Notes under the pieces: generated by a model
The model's input: only the letters and a program-made list of their open reading frames with translations
Told to the model about the DNA's origin: nothing
Database searches by the model: none
In this document: positions 1 to 11,489 of the stretch, one piece after another
Layout: every line of letters begins with the position of its first letter
Numbering within the stretch: the first letter of the stretch is position 1
Made by a program: the position numbers and the translations under genes
Assembly (NCBI GenBank): GCA_016748015.1
Contig: JAAOMT010000695.1
Span: 1 to 64,000, forward strand
Source: Geosiphon pyriformis
Lineage: Eukaryota; Glomeromycota; Glomeromycetes; Archaeosporales; Geosiphonaceae
DNA length: 64,000 bases
Direction: 5' to 3'

Positions 1-302
1 ACAAGGCAGTTAGGCCCCCATGATCCTGATGATGTTGCTATTTGTACAGCTTGACATCTCTTGCCCTGTCCTTGACAAAAGATTTGTTGTTGCCAATTAC
101 AAGATGCCCAAGGAAAGCTCTGGACCCCAAGACATTGAGGATTGAGTTGAAAGCCTTGTGTTTCACGAGTTGTGGGAGGCTGTTCAACGGGTTTGGTGGG
201 ACCATTATCGTCTTGAGCAGTCACAGTAAATGTGTTAAAAGCAATCAAAGCAAAAACTAAAAAGACCAAAACTAATTTTTTAAAAGTTGATTGGGGTGTC
301 AT
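1..302 (-). CDS. Small secreted Cys-containing protein, 3' end outside the window
   Basis: Reading the minus strand from an ATG at 302 gives an open frame of 100 codons that runs off the window edge without a stop. The protein begins MTPQSTFKKLVLVFLVFALI, a basic start followed by a long hydrophobic stretch and a small-residue site (TVTAQ), as expected for a secretory signal peptide of about 30 residues. The mature part starts acidic and Pro/Thr-rich (QDDNGPTKPVEQPP). Its remainder carries five cysteines in motifs such as PQCLGVQ, WASCNWQ, IFCQGQ, KRCQAV and PNCL. I do not recognise a family. Size, signal and cysteines are those of a small secreted protein. The plus-strand open frame overlapping it (42-260) is a shadow. 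The C-terminus and any later introns cannot be seen. Confidence 0.72.
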   Translation of the reverse strand, partial: MTPQSTFKKLVLVFLVFALIAFNTFTVTAQDDNGPTKPVEQPPTTRETQGFQLNPQCLGVQSFPWASCNWQQQIFCQGQGKRCQAVQIATSSGSWGPNCL

Positions 303-1659
303 ATTGAAGGTTTTTCTCAAAATGTTTTATTGTCTTTATGGAGAAAGTAGACTAAGGCAATAGAATTTTTTTACTTTGATAATTAAAGCTTGTTAATTTG
401 GAATTTAGAGAACGAGAGCCCTTATTTTTATAAGAAAAATATTCTCGAATTTCGTTTATATGCTAAAGGATAAGTTAATTTGAAGGAAAGAGTGAAAGAT
501 TCAAAGATTATTTTCAATGATTGAATGAAAATAACTAAATTTGGATATAAGATTATCAGAATAAAAACGATTTTTTTTTCACGCTTATCTAACTCTCTCT
601 CACTTTTTTTCATTTTTATTCCCAATGCTTCATTGAGAAAGAGTAGGTATTCACTATATACATAGCGAATGCTTGAAAAAATAGAATTTTCATAGTTGAA
701 TGTGCAGATCCCTTGTGATTACATTTCGATCTTCTGTCGATTTTACTATTTTACTATTTTCTGCTAGAATACAAAAAAAATTTTATCTCGGACATGATAA
801 AATTTTCAAGTAAAGGTAGAAAAAGCTAGAAACTTTCAATCAGTTCATTGAACAAATAAGTTCATTATATTAAATATCAGGAAATCTTTAAACTTATTAA
901 GATCTATGTATTTTGTATTATTTCTAGTAAAGAAGGCTACCGGAGCAGTTTACACCAAATGATTATTTTATAAGTAGTATGCTATTATTTTTTGGGATTA
1001 CAAGATACAGCTAACATACATTTAAACATATATGATGTTTAAACTGTGGATTATTTGTGCCTCATATCATTATTATTTAAGATAAAATAAAATAAAATAT
1101 ATTGGCTAACATACTTGATTTAAAACATATTTGAAATATGTTTTATTAGATAATAGATTAAATAAACTATAATTAATGAACATTCTTGAAAACCCCCATT
1201 GAAAATCTTACCAATTCTACAAAATGAATTAATCTATTTATCGAAGATATTCAAACAAACCAAAAAGCTTTGGTTATTTAGAAGTTGAATCAGGTCTTCA
1301 AAGTGAGCCACGGCCAAATGTATATGAGTGTCTAGTACCTTTAACACTGAAAGATATAGGTTAGAATCGCCCGAAATGAACGTTGAAAAATTCAATTTCT
1401 GCTTTAGAAATTTGTAATGCAGATGCTTACGGAGATATGGACACAGTTATTATGTTTCATTTGAGTCATTATTTTGGTCATTTAATAAGTATTGGCAATA
1501 TGTAAATGTAATAAAAAATTCAGGGCTATATGAATGTTGTGTCTAAATAATATTGAATGATTTTGACGGAGCCAAGGTTGTATAAGCTATTTGAAAACTG
1601 AAATTGCCTATCCTAAAATTTAGCAATTGGAAAATTCGTTGAAAACTATGTCTTAAAAC
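303..1659. other. Intergenic, no gene seen
   Basis: AT-rich DNA with no open frame showing protein-like composition. The first part is the presumed promoter of the secreted-protein gene. Only short chance frames such as 428-625 are present. Confidence 0.5.
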
Positions 1660-3040
1660 ACCATCTAAAGTTTATAAGCTTAATTAGCGAGGAAAAACAA
1701 CTATGCATTTAAAAGTGATATTTCTAAGCTATTCAGCTAAAAGCGTTTTATGGTTCTAACCTGTGATAGAAACTTTAAATTCAGAGATCACTTTTTATCA
1801 AAAACGACTTTTAAGTTCTAAAGTTTTCTTGATGTTTAAAAAATAGATTCAGTGATGTTCTTTTAACTTTATTGTGAAGATAAAAATGGTAGCCTATAGA
1901 ATATTCTGCCAGTAAAAATTTCCGATGAATCAAAGCGAATTTATCTTTTGATAATTTGAAAAACTTCATACTCCTCAACAAAAAATCTTACCCGTTGATT
2001 TCCTAACCCAGGCATTATAGGATGCTCATAATCTGTTGTCTTTTGACAAAAGCACCCTGGACTATTTTTAAAATTATAGCTATTTAATGCTATACTGCTA
2101 TCTGCGAAAGAAGGCCCATAATTGAACCCACCATAAGGTCCATATGTGCCAACAAATTTGCTAAGTTTAGCATTTCCAGCTTTGCCATCTCCAAGGGAAA
2201 AAATGAAACTTCCTTCTCCCTCCAAAAAACCATTCCTAGAATGCCACCATTGTGGATTATAGCCGCCAATTAGCTGTCCCGTTCCTTTCACTTTGATTAC
2301 GCTGACTGTTGCTCCTTTATCATCACATAATCGATGAAAATCGGCTGGAGTGAATCCGTCTCGACTGCCTTGAAGTAACAACTTAAAATCATTTACAAGT
2401 TGATTTTAAAAAGGAGTATTTTTCATCTTTGTCTTGAACCCAATGATTAAGCTGTTTTATATTATGTGATTGAAGAAGCTTTGAATCAACATTTGATCGT
2501 AATGGCTGAGCATCTACGGACTTTTGATGACTACCCGGTACGAGATAATGATGTAAAAGATCTTCGTATAAAGTTCCAGGTAAGATTCTCGCAAATGGTT
2601 TTACTTTGTTATAGAAGTCAACTGAAGATATGTTAAAGAAGCGGATTAAAGGTAGAAGTCCTTCAATATATTCCTTCAATGCGTTAAAGTTTTCATCTGT
2701 CCAGGTAAAAACTTCTTTCATCTGAATATTTTTATCCAATTTAGCAACTCCCCATTCCACAATCTTTTCCCATATCTTAAATTCTTCTATATTTAGATCA
2801 TCCCGAGTTAAAATTGAGGAAGGAGCATTTTCACTAAGGGAGGTGAAGTCTTGGGAATTGAAGACTATAGCTGGATTGTTACCAGCTATTTCTGTGCAAA
2901 AATTTTGTAACTTTTGAAAGAATCATGCATAAATGAAGTTGTCTGCAAAGTGACAAAATTTTCCTCTAGTTCTTTTGAATGGTGTTCAATCAAATAGTCT
3001 TCAAGGGGATCAATAAGATTCTCTAAAATAAATTCGTCAG
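1660..3040 (-). repeat. Copy 1 of a duplicated BTB-BACK-TLDc block, inverted against 58432-59815
   Basis: The minus strand here matches the plus strand at 58432-59815 through most of the coding region. The match continues past the stop codon into the 3' flank: both have a run GCAGAATATTCTATAG, then an AAACCATAAAA stretch, then a GCTAATTA.A stretch. It therefore looks like a DNA-level duplication rather than a retrocopy. Copy 2 lacks the BTB exon. Confidence 0.72.
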
Positions 3041-3462
3041 CGGCAACAAGCAATTCTAAAATAATAGGTACTCCATGTTCATCAAGAGAGATCTCGCCTT
3101 TATAAATATATCTGTACAGGAAAATGAAACATATGAATTTATGTTGGCCAAAAATACTTTGAAGCAAATAAAAACCCTTACATGAGAATTATCTCAAAAA
3201 TTTTAGGTGAAATATTAGGTTTAGCGAAGATAATGGTATTATTTTCCCTTTTAACCCAATTACTAGAGAGTGCTATAGCAAAATATGGTGATCTTGCTGC
3301 TAAAATTTGGGAATGAGATTGAAAAGTTCTGATATTAGACGTGTCTCCAACAACAATCCTAACATCAGAGAATTTCTGACTCTCTAGTAAATTCCCAAAA
3401 TTATTGGATAAAAGGTGAAAGAATTGCTGGAGTGCCATTGATAATGAAAGATCTTTTCCCAC
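1941..3462 (-). pseudogene. BTB-BACK-TLDc protein gene, frame broken twice
   Basis: Exon 1 (3462-3182) encodes a BTB domain: SDVRIVVGD, FQSHSQILAARSPYFAIALS, then NNTIIFAKPNISPKIFEIIL. An intron at 3181-3112 (GTAAGG...TACAG) joins it to YIYKGEISLDEHG, the usual BTB end. A BACK-like helical part follows, then a C-terminal TLDc domain (LLLQGSRDGF, GYNPQWWHSR, SFIFSL, ending EEYEVFQIIKR). The frame is broken near 2912-2915, where the A-run of TTTCAAAAGTT is one base shorter than in the related copy at 58.5 kb. It is broken again near 2419-2423, where an A-run is one base longer, and this is followed by an in-frame TAA at 2406-2408. Such proteins are usually Cul3 adaptors (BTB) with a possible oxidation-resistance-type TLDc domain. 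This copy is probably dead unless both A-run changes are sequence errors, and the TAA would still remain. Confidence 0.75.
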
Positions 3463-4756
3463 GTACTAGTATTTATCAATTGAACAATTAATTCTGATCT
3501 TCTGACTCCCTATTACATTTTGGTCCCTTAAATATATTGTCTGCATCAAATCGCCTTCGAAGATTAAACCTCTAATCGAAAAGTATGAAATATCAAAACG
3601 AATTTTCGGTTTTTTTGATCAAGTAAACAGTTGAGGTAAATAATAGCATGCTCAAAAAGATATTTATCATTTATATTATTTAATAAAACCCCCATCCCAT
3701 AATTAAAAAATATTGCTCTCTGATAATATTTAATAATATGATGGACCCTGATATTGATATAACCACTATTCAATCAATTCACTTAGAATTACCCTTACAA
3801 TTTTATTTAATTGTCCTTCTTGTTTTGAAACTGATATGAGTCAAAGAATAAATAAACAACTTCATTATATTAAACTTATTTTTATTATCATAAAAATATG
3901 CCTAAAAAACCTTGAACCGCTATATGATAACATCATATTTCCTCATATTTATCAAATAAAAATATAACAATACGCATAAATAAACGGCTAGCCTTGTAAA
4001 TTAAATGGTTTAATTTTTAATAATTTGAAACCTTGTAAAGATTTAAACCACCATTCTTTTCCTTATTTTCTATGAATAGAAGTGCATGCGGTAAGCTAAA
4101 AATAATTTCTAAAAATAAATTTTTTTTGCCTTTTATAATATTGATGTTAATAAAAACAAAATTTTCAAAATACATATTAATTATAATGAATATGTAAATA
4201 TAAATATAAATATAAATATAAATATCATTGATAAAGAAATGTTTTATAATCAATAGGCATCACAGTCAAAAGTATAAGAGTCAAAATAACCAATCTTTAA
4301 CCGATAATATAAAGCTAAAAAGGATAAAACAGATGACAATTAAGAATACTTAGAAACTAATTGTTGAACTCAAGGAAAACTTCACTAGTGTTATTTTAGA
4401 AGCTAGATATGAAAGCAGAAGATTGAAATCAAATTAATTGACAGATTTTCTCATGTTAATTTATTAAAAACCAGTTTCTAAATAATGTTTAATTAAAAAT
4501 TATTTTCAGAAGCGGCTAGGGGTTAGAAAAGACCTTTAAAACTAGATTATGCATATTATGCATTTAATGAGCTATTGAAACCAGCAATCACCAATCAAAG
4601 TGCACTAAGGCAATGAGTCAATTTGAGTTCCAGACGATCTCTACCCGTAAAAGTAAGCGTCAATTTTTCGTCAATGTGATGAAGGATTAAAATCCTTATT
4701 TATTAGCAAGACGACTCTTTAAATATCCTTCTTTTCCCAATACAAAATATTCAATC
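3463..4756. other. Divergent intergenic region between BTB-TLDc and Sel1-kinase genes
   Basis: No gene is seen. It should hold both promoters. A TATA-like TTTAAATATCC lies about 40 bases before the ATG at 4757. A short hexanucleotide repeat sits at 4192-4225. Confidence 0.5.
4192..4225. repeat. Hexanucleotide tandem repeat (AAATAT)n
   Basis: About five successive AAATAT units. It accounts for the Ile/Tyr-rich minus-strand open frame at 4017-4253, which is not a gene. Confidence 0.8.
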
Positions 4757-7611
4757 ATGTCTTCAACTTCAATTGAAAACGCAGCTTCACCCCTCGACTG
4801 GCTTGAAGAAGCATTGATTGTCATCAAAGAAAATTTGGCCATTTACCCAGTTAGAGAATATTCAAAAATTGCTAACTTGGTGAAAATATATCTTAGGCAC
4901 AATCAGAAAACACCTGAAGACTTATTCAATTGCTTGAATAATAAAAGTTTAAAGCGTTCGATAGACAATATTTTACTCGGCTTTTCTTTAGAATATGGGA
5001 TTGGAACTCTTCCTAATTTAACAAAAGCCTTTTTAGAATTTCAGAAAGCAGCAAACGCAGAAGATTCTTTTGGACAATTCTTCCTAGGACGTTGTTATGA
5101 TGATGGAATCGGTACTTCACAAGATCGAGAAAAAGCATTTAAACTCTATTCAAAAGCAGTAGAGGCGGGAGATACGAATGCTCAAAAATCTCTTGGAAAT
5201 TGTTATTTTCATGGATGGGGAACAACGAAAAGTGACGAAAAAGGATTTGAACTTTATTCAAAAGCAGCAGAGGCGGGACATTTAGGCGCCCAATACAATC
5301 TTGCAGTTTGTTATGCTAATGGATGGGGAACGACGAAAAATTCGGAAAAAGCATTTGAACTCTATTCAAAAGCTGCAGAGACGGGATATTTAGATGCGCA
5401 ATACAATCTTGCAGTTTGTTATGCTAATGGAGAAGGAACGATAAAAAATTCGGAAAAAGCATTTGAACTCTATTCAAAATTAGCGGAGGCGGGAAATACA
5501 AGACCACAATACAATCTTGCAGTTTGTTATGCTAATGGAGAAGGAACGATGAAAAATTCGGAAAAAGCATTTGAATTCTATTTAAAAGCAGCAGAGGGGG
5601 GAGATTCAGATGCACAATACCATCTTGCACGTTGTTACGATAAGGGATTAGGAACGACGAGAGATTCAGAAAAAGCATTTGAACTCTATTCAAAAGCAGC
5701 AGAGGCGGGAAGTTTACTTGGGCAAATCGGTCTTAGAGCATATTATCGAAATCGATTGGAGACAACAGAAGATCTGGGAAAAGAGGAAAATCCGAGTCCA
5801 CAAACTAGTATTGGAACGTATTATCGAAATGAACGTGGAATAGTGAAAAATCTAGAAGAAACATTTCAATTCTATTTAAAAACAGCAGAGGAGGGAAATC
5901 AAAATGCACAATATAACCTTGGATGGTGTTATCAAAATGGATGGGGAACCGCAAAAAATTTAGAAAAAACATTTGAACTTTATTTAAAAGCAGCAGAAGC
6001 AAATAACTTATGTTATCAAAGTGATTTTCCAGATTTGAATGTCCATGAGCTTACTTTAGAGGATCAAGATAATCTGGAATATACCATTTTACGATTCCAA
6101 AATCGAGGCTTCAAATACCTAGATCATTTGAAAGGAGAATTTTTAGATTTTGAAGCTTTCTTTGACAAGCTTTCAGATGAATTCAAGTGTTTTAAATGTG
6201 GCAACTTGGGTATAATCATTAGTGGATCTCCTATATGTCCATTTTGCGATACTGATAAAAGTGATAATATCGTTAAAGCCGGGTTGCCTAAATGTCTAGA
6301 ATGCGATGGAACATTAAAAAATCCACTCTGGTGTAAATCTTGTGAATATCTACGATATTCAGAGAGTTGCGGAACATGGAATAGTGGAAATGATAATATT
6401 GATCTGTATATAGATCATGTACAAAGAATTTCTGCAAGCTGCAGGGAATTTTTAGAATGGATTTCTCCTGACGAGATCACATTTTTAGATGAGGTGGGAA
6501 CTGGGGGATTTGGTATTGTTAAAGAAGGTAGATGGGAGAGAGGCAGAATTCTATTTTGGGACAAGAAAAATCAAAAATATGAACGAACTGGGGTTACTAA
6601 AGTTGCTTTAAAATGTCTTAAAGACAGCCAAAATATAGAATATATCAATTCAGATGAGGTATTGCTTTTTAAGTAATCTATGTGATTTTTATTGTCTCTA
6701 TTTATCCTCTAAAACCAAAAAATTCATTGAAATAGTTTATTGCACATCTTACAAGTGCATCTTGCAAATATATCCTTGAATGCTATGGAATAACCAAAGA
6801 TGTTACAACCGATGGGTTTGTTATGGTTTTACCATTTGCGGAACACGGGGACCTCAGAGCTTTTCTCAAGTTAAACGAAGATATTCTTACTTGGGACATG
6901 TTTCTTCGTATTCTTTTTCAAATCGCTGGTGGCCTAAGATTTATACATGAATCAAAACTGGTCCATGGGGACTTGCATCCTGGAAATATCCTTGTTTTAA
7001 AAACAAACCCCTTAAAAGTTGTCATTTCTGATCTTGGACTCTGTCGTCCAGCAGATTACGCTCCACAGTCTGAGAAAATTTATGGTGTACTTGAGTATCT
7101 TGCGCCCGAAATTTGCAAAGGGGGTTCTCATACTAAGTATAGCGATATATACAGCTTTGCTATCATTTCATGTGAAATTATATCGGGAGAAAGACCTTTG
7201 AATAATACAGATTCTATTTACGTGCGATTTGATGTTATTGATGGAAAGCGTCCTACAATCAAGAAACATACACCTCAATGTATTCAGAAAATAATTGAAA
7301 AAAATTGGCAATATGATTCGTATTGTCGTGATAGTGCAGAAGAACTTCAACAAAGAGTTATTGCTGCTCGCAATAACTGTAACTTAAATGAACCCGTCCG
7401 TGAGAAAAGACTTAATACCGAAGAGATAGAAGGAGCTCAACATGATTCGACAAGATATAAAAGTCAATTAATCTCAAACTCTACATTTTCAATGAGTGGT
7501 AAGACTTTCATTTATCATATTTTAATGGTTAAAGAAATTTTTTAATTTAAACGTTTTTTTCCAGATCTGGATTGTGCTATTAGCATCAGTTATATGAAAA
7601 AAACACGTTGA
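4757..7611 (+). CDS. Sel1-repeat protein fused to zinc ribbons and a protein kinase domain
   Basis: Three exons (4757-6658, 6736-7498, 7565-7611) give a frame of 903 residues; both introns are GT-AG. Residues about 70-425 hold roughly ten Sel1-type repeats, with units such as YNLAVCYANGEGT and KAFELYSKAAEAG. Residues about 485-540 carry paired CxxC motifs (CFKCG, CPFC, CLEC, CKSC), a likely zinc ribbon. The kinase domain starts with EVGTGGFGIVKEG near 577, has VALK with Lys619, the catalytic loop HGDLHPGN with Asp713, and DLG (Asp733) instead of DFG, followed by the APE-equivalent APEI. The core Lys, loop Asp and metal-binding Asp are all present, so it is probably active, although HRD is HGD. 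Sel1 arrays bind proteins and may supply substrates. This architecture is typical of kinase families expanded in arbuscular mycorrhizal fungi. The short last exon (SDLDCAISI...) is supported by strong splice sites only. Confidence 0.88.
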
Positions 7612-9612
7612 CCATATCAGTAAGCACTTTCAATTTATTATAATAATGATATTAATTGTTTTTATTGATATTTAACTATAGCATGGTATGAAACAGATGA
7701 AGATAGATATAGTTAATAAATTGTAATAAAAATTTTTCTCTAATCTCAAGAATTATTTTGAATACTTCCTTAAATATCTATAAAAACATTATTTATTTGA
7801 ATTAACAACCTATTTAATTTAATAATTTTAAACCATTACTTTGCAATGATATAAAAACTTAATATGAAAAGAAAAACTTCACCCGTAATACATATGTTAC
7901 ATATATCACAAGCTCACAAAAAAAACATTATTTTCTTATTCTTGCTTAAAAAATAAAATTTTCTCAGGCACAAAAGGTTAATCCAACATTTTCTAATATT
8001 ATATTAGTAAGTCAAATTTGGTGTAGAAGAAAATTCCCAATTTAATGATAGAAAATGTAATATTCAAACAAAAATCTGATAATTGGCAAATTTTCATTTC
8101 AGCATTCATCGAAATAGCAGTTTAAAATATAAAAGTATCATAAGTTTCTGACGGCTAACCCTTTGATAAATAATTTGAAACTTTTGGTTTTAGTTTCAGT
8201 TTCCCGAAAACTTGAAAAATCTATTTAAATACGATATATTGTCAATTTAAAATTAAATTCAAAATTTTTGGTCCAAAATTTCTTTTATTTACAAATTAAA
8301 AAAAAAACAATTCGACAATTAAATCTCTGATTTAAAAATTATTTAGAAAAAAACCATTTTTAGATAATTTAAATTTGGCTTTTTCCATTAATACATTTGA
8401 AAAAGGTTAAAAACTAAATAAATAAAATTTCTTAAAAGATAATAAAATATATATTTATTAAAAATCAATTTTATTGGTCCGGAAATATTTTTCATCATTA
8501 AAAGTGAGGCATTTTTCGAAAATTTAAGCATAATTTAAACATATTGCATGTAATTTTTATTTTTTTTTATTTCAATTAAATAAAAATATTAATTTTCTAA
8601 TTAAACTTATTAATTTACCATCTCCAAAAGTAAGAAATTGTTGTTTTTCAATTTGACAAAAATAATCTCCAGAGTTATTATGATACATGAACAAATATTC
8701 TAATATTAGATGATGACCAATTTGAAACTATTATTCGTTAACATGGTATAGCTTTATAGCTTTAAAAAAATGGAACCTTTTTTGAATATGCTAGATATTG
8801 TAAATTATTATATATGCTTTTATTTTTATATACTATCAAATCATTTTTGGAACAAGAACAAATCCTATGATTAAGATTGCAAACAAGTAAAACATTGAAT
8901 AATGTGGCTAAAAAATCCATGGGACAAAGATTTCTTGCATTTTACAAATCTCTATTAATATTATTATCAAACAACTTGGAATATTGTATTCAAAAAATAA
9001 GGCATCTGATTATTGAAAGTGAGCACCAATATTCTGTTGTCCTTGAGGAAACCTTTAAGAACATACTACAACTTGAACCAATCTACCCTAAAAGTCCCAA
9101 AAATATCTTCAATCACAAGAAACTACATGTATTAAAAGGTCATAATCATTATATAGTTCGTTTAGTATTGAAATAATTAAAGATTTTCATGTTAAACTCG
9201 ATTTTAAAAGAGAAAATTATATAATTAATAAGCTAATATCTTGTATTGAGTGTAGAGTTTAAGCTTTAACATTTAATCTTTTAAACTAAAAATATAGATA
9301 TAAGTTTAAATTTTTCTCGGAAAAATAAAGAAATTCTTGGTAAAAAAATCCAAATAATTAATCAAAGCATAAACATGTCAACTGACATCATAAAAATTCG
9401 TCAAGGCTTGTGCAAAAATCAACAATTTTCTACTTTTTGCAGCTGTCTTAATAACTATCTTATTAAATAATAATAAGAAAAAACATATAATAATATAGTA
9501 AGCAAAATCATGTTTTTAGCTGAACAAAATTACATTATTACCAAATAAAAATGTTTTGCAATTGTATAAATAACAAATTATTGAATTTATAGAGTTGTTG
9601 TGTTTATTCTCG
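7612..9612. other. Long AT-rich intergenic region
   Basis: No gene I can support. A frame from ATG 8920 to 9176 (85 residues, beginning MGQRFLAFYKSLL) has no recognised motif, signal peptide or splice-supported neighbour. It could be chance or a gene relic. The rest is poly-A/T-rich spacer. Confidence 0.4.
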
Positions 9613-9662
9613 CCTATAAAAGTACTGTTAATTCTATCCTATAAAAGTACTGTTAATTCTAT
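9613..9662. repeat. Perfect 25-bp tandem duplication
   Basis: The unit beginning CCTATAAAAGTACTG occurs twice in direct succession (9613-9637 and 9638-9662) with no mismatch seen. It is the only clean minisatellite-like repeat in this gene-poor stretch. Confidence 0.85.
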
Positions 9663-9967
9663 CAGAAGATTATTCAATAATAAACAAATTTAGACCACAT
9701 ATAATACGGTAGTTTTGAATTAAAAAATGTGTTTTGGCTTTTTAACTCTTTGGCAGTTGAAAGATTAAGAAAAGAAAAAACCAAAATATTTAATAAAAAA
9801 AAACGATTGATTAGATGATAAAATATATTAACATTGCATGATTATATTATATAGGGCGTTAAAAAGATTTAAAACTTCATTGATACGAACCAAACATATA
9901 TAAACACTCACCTTGTGGTACTATCGCAGACTTTCAATGACCAACCATAACAAACACGCAGGCAAGT

Positions 9968-11406
9968 AATTAAACTTTTTAAGAGCTTTGATTATACTAA
10001 GGCCTTGGGCTTTGTAACTATATTAGCTCTGCACTCGAACGGTCTCCCAGCGCGGACTCCTTCTCTGAACGAGTTGAGAACGTGACAAAATGGTGCTGGT
10101 TGTATGGACTATTTTTTGCGAAAGTCACCAGTTTTAGTCACCAATATTGACCTAAGTTCTTGCAGAAACAGTGCTGCTGTTCTTATATTTTTTCTACAAT
10201 GTATCAGTTGCTTATCAAATAACTAATTTTTTTATTCTTAGTTTAGTTTTCTAATGAATTCTCACGAAAATTGGCTTGCCGACAAACTACAGGCCATGAT
10301 AGCTGCTGGGCGAAAATCCAATAGTATTTAAAATTGATTCGTTTTGCTGCTTTGCCATCTATTTTCGGATAATAAATTTTTATCTTTTCTAGGAGCCTCG
10401 CCGTGAGTGGAATCTTGTTGATTAAACAAGAAAGTCTGATCCAACATCTAGATCTGAATATGATCTTATCGCAGCGGTTAACATGATAGAGAAGTCTATA
10501 TCTCCTTCATCGATGGAGTATTTGTTGTCCTTTGTTCAATGTCTTATAAGTTTATATTTTGTTAATTTTTTTAAGGAAAAAAAACAACTAATATTATTTA
10601 TTGAATCATTAGACGGATCCTGGTCAACTTCGCGCTCTTGTTGACAAGACCCCATGGATTACTTATGATATAACCAAGCATTATGATCTTTGGGCGATCA
10701 AAAATGCAATGAATTTAATGTAAGTGGATTTTTAAATTAGTTTTTAATAAAAAATTAATATTAACAACTATTTTTATTTTCAGACTTACCCATTTCGAAA
10801 TAATGCCATCTCCATTTTCTGATGATCTTTCGGAGGCATGGATCAGTACACATATATTGGTTCCGGTTATCGATTATGTCTTGATGGATGTGATTCTGAT
10901 TTCTCGGTAGGAATTTATTTGAATGACTTTTTTTCAACATGGATTAATTTATTTTTTGAATTTAGTGGTGAATGTAAAGGCCACAATATATATCATATCG
11001 GTATCAGTAGGCATAATGCTAATTATGAACTTTTAAAGGTTATAAAATTCAAAAGTGATGCTGCAGGCCAAATAAAGGCAATTCAAGATTCAAATGTGTT
11101 GTTTCGTGAGGTGAAGGATAGTTTGAATGTAATTTTGTTAACATTACCAAATACTGAGGAAGCTCGACAAATATTTGTTTTAAGAATTCTTTCATCTGGT
11201 ATTTATTTTAACTTATTATTTAATTAGCAGTATTTTTTTATGCTTATTATTTGTTTTTTTTAGCTGAAACTGGAAAGATTTATTTAATGGATAATTCATC
11301 ATGGCTTCAAACTTATCGCTGTTTTGATATCGGAATATTTTGGCTGCCTCGAACTTTTGGCAACAAGAATTATCTCCTTTTAACTTTAAAGGGTAAAGGT
11401 AAGTAA
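9968..11406 (+). pseudogene. Left arm of an inverted repeat: decayed multi-exon gene of unrecognised family
   Basis: Exons can be traced at about 10394-10551, 10613-10719, 10784-10906, 10966-11198 and 11274-11398, all with GT-AG borders. They join in one frame through KHYDLWAIKNAMNLILTHFE, SEAWISTHILVPVIDYVL, GECKGHNIYHIGIS and GKIYLMDNSSWLQTYRCFDI. An in-frame TAA near 10431 (WNLVD then stop) and lost coding upstream mark it as broken. A strong donor GTAAGT remains at 11399, where the gene meets its inverted partner, so the 3' part appears cut off by the rearrangement. The family is unknown to me; the text resembles hypothetical multicopy fungal proteins. The single open frame at 10838-11227 reads across an intron and is not the true product. 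Confidence 0.6.
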
Positions 11407-11489
11407 AAATGTTGAATGACATTACAACAAATGCTATTATGGCCTTTGACCTTCCGACATTTTTTCCTAATCGATGAATTGCGACTCAT

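Noticed and set aside
4017-4253. Minus-strand Ile/Tyr-rich open frame
   Set aside because: It is produced by the AAATAT tandem repeat.
8920-9176. 85-residue open frame as a gene
   Set aside because: No motif, no signal peptide, no splice context and biased composition; no positive evidence.
10838-11227. A single 129-residue protein
   Set aside because: The frame reads through a GT-AG intron (10907-10965). The proper exon frame continues the upstream exon as VPVIDYVL and then GECKGHN.
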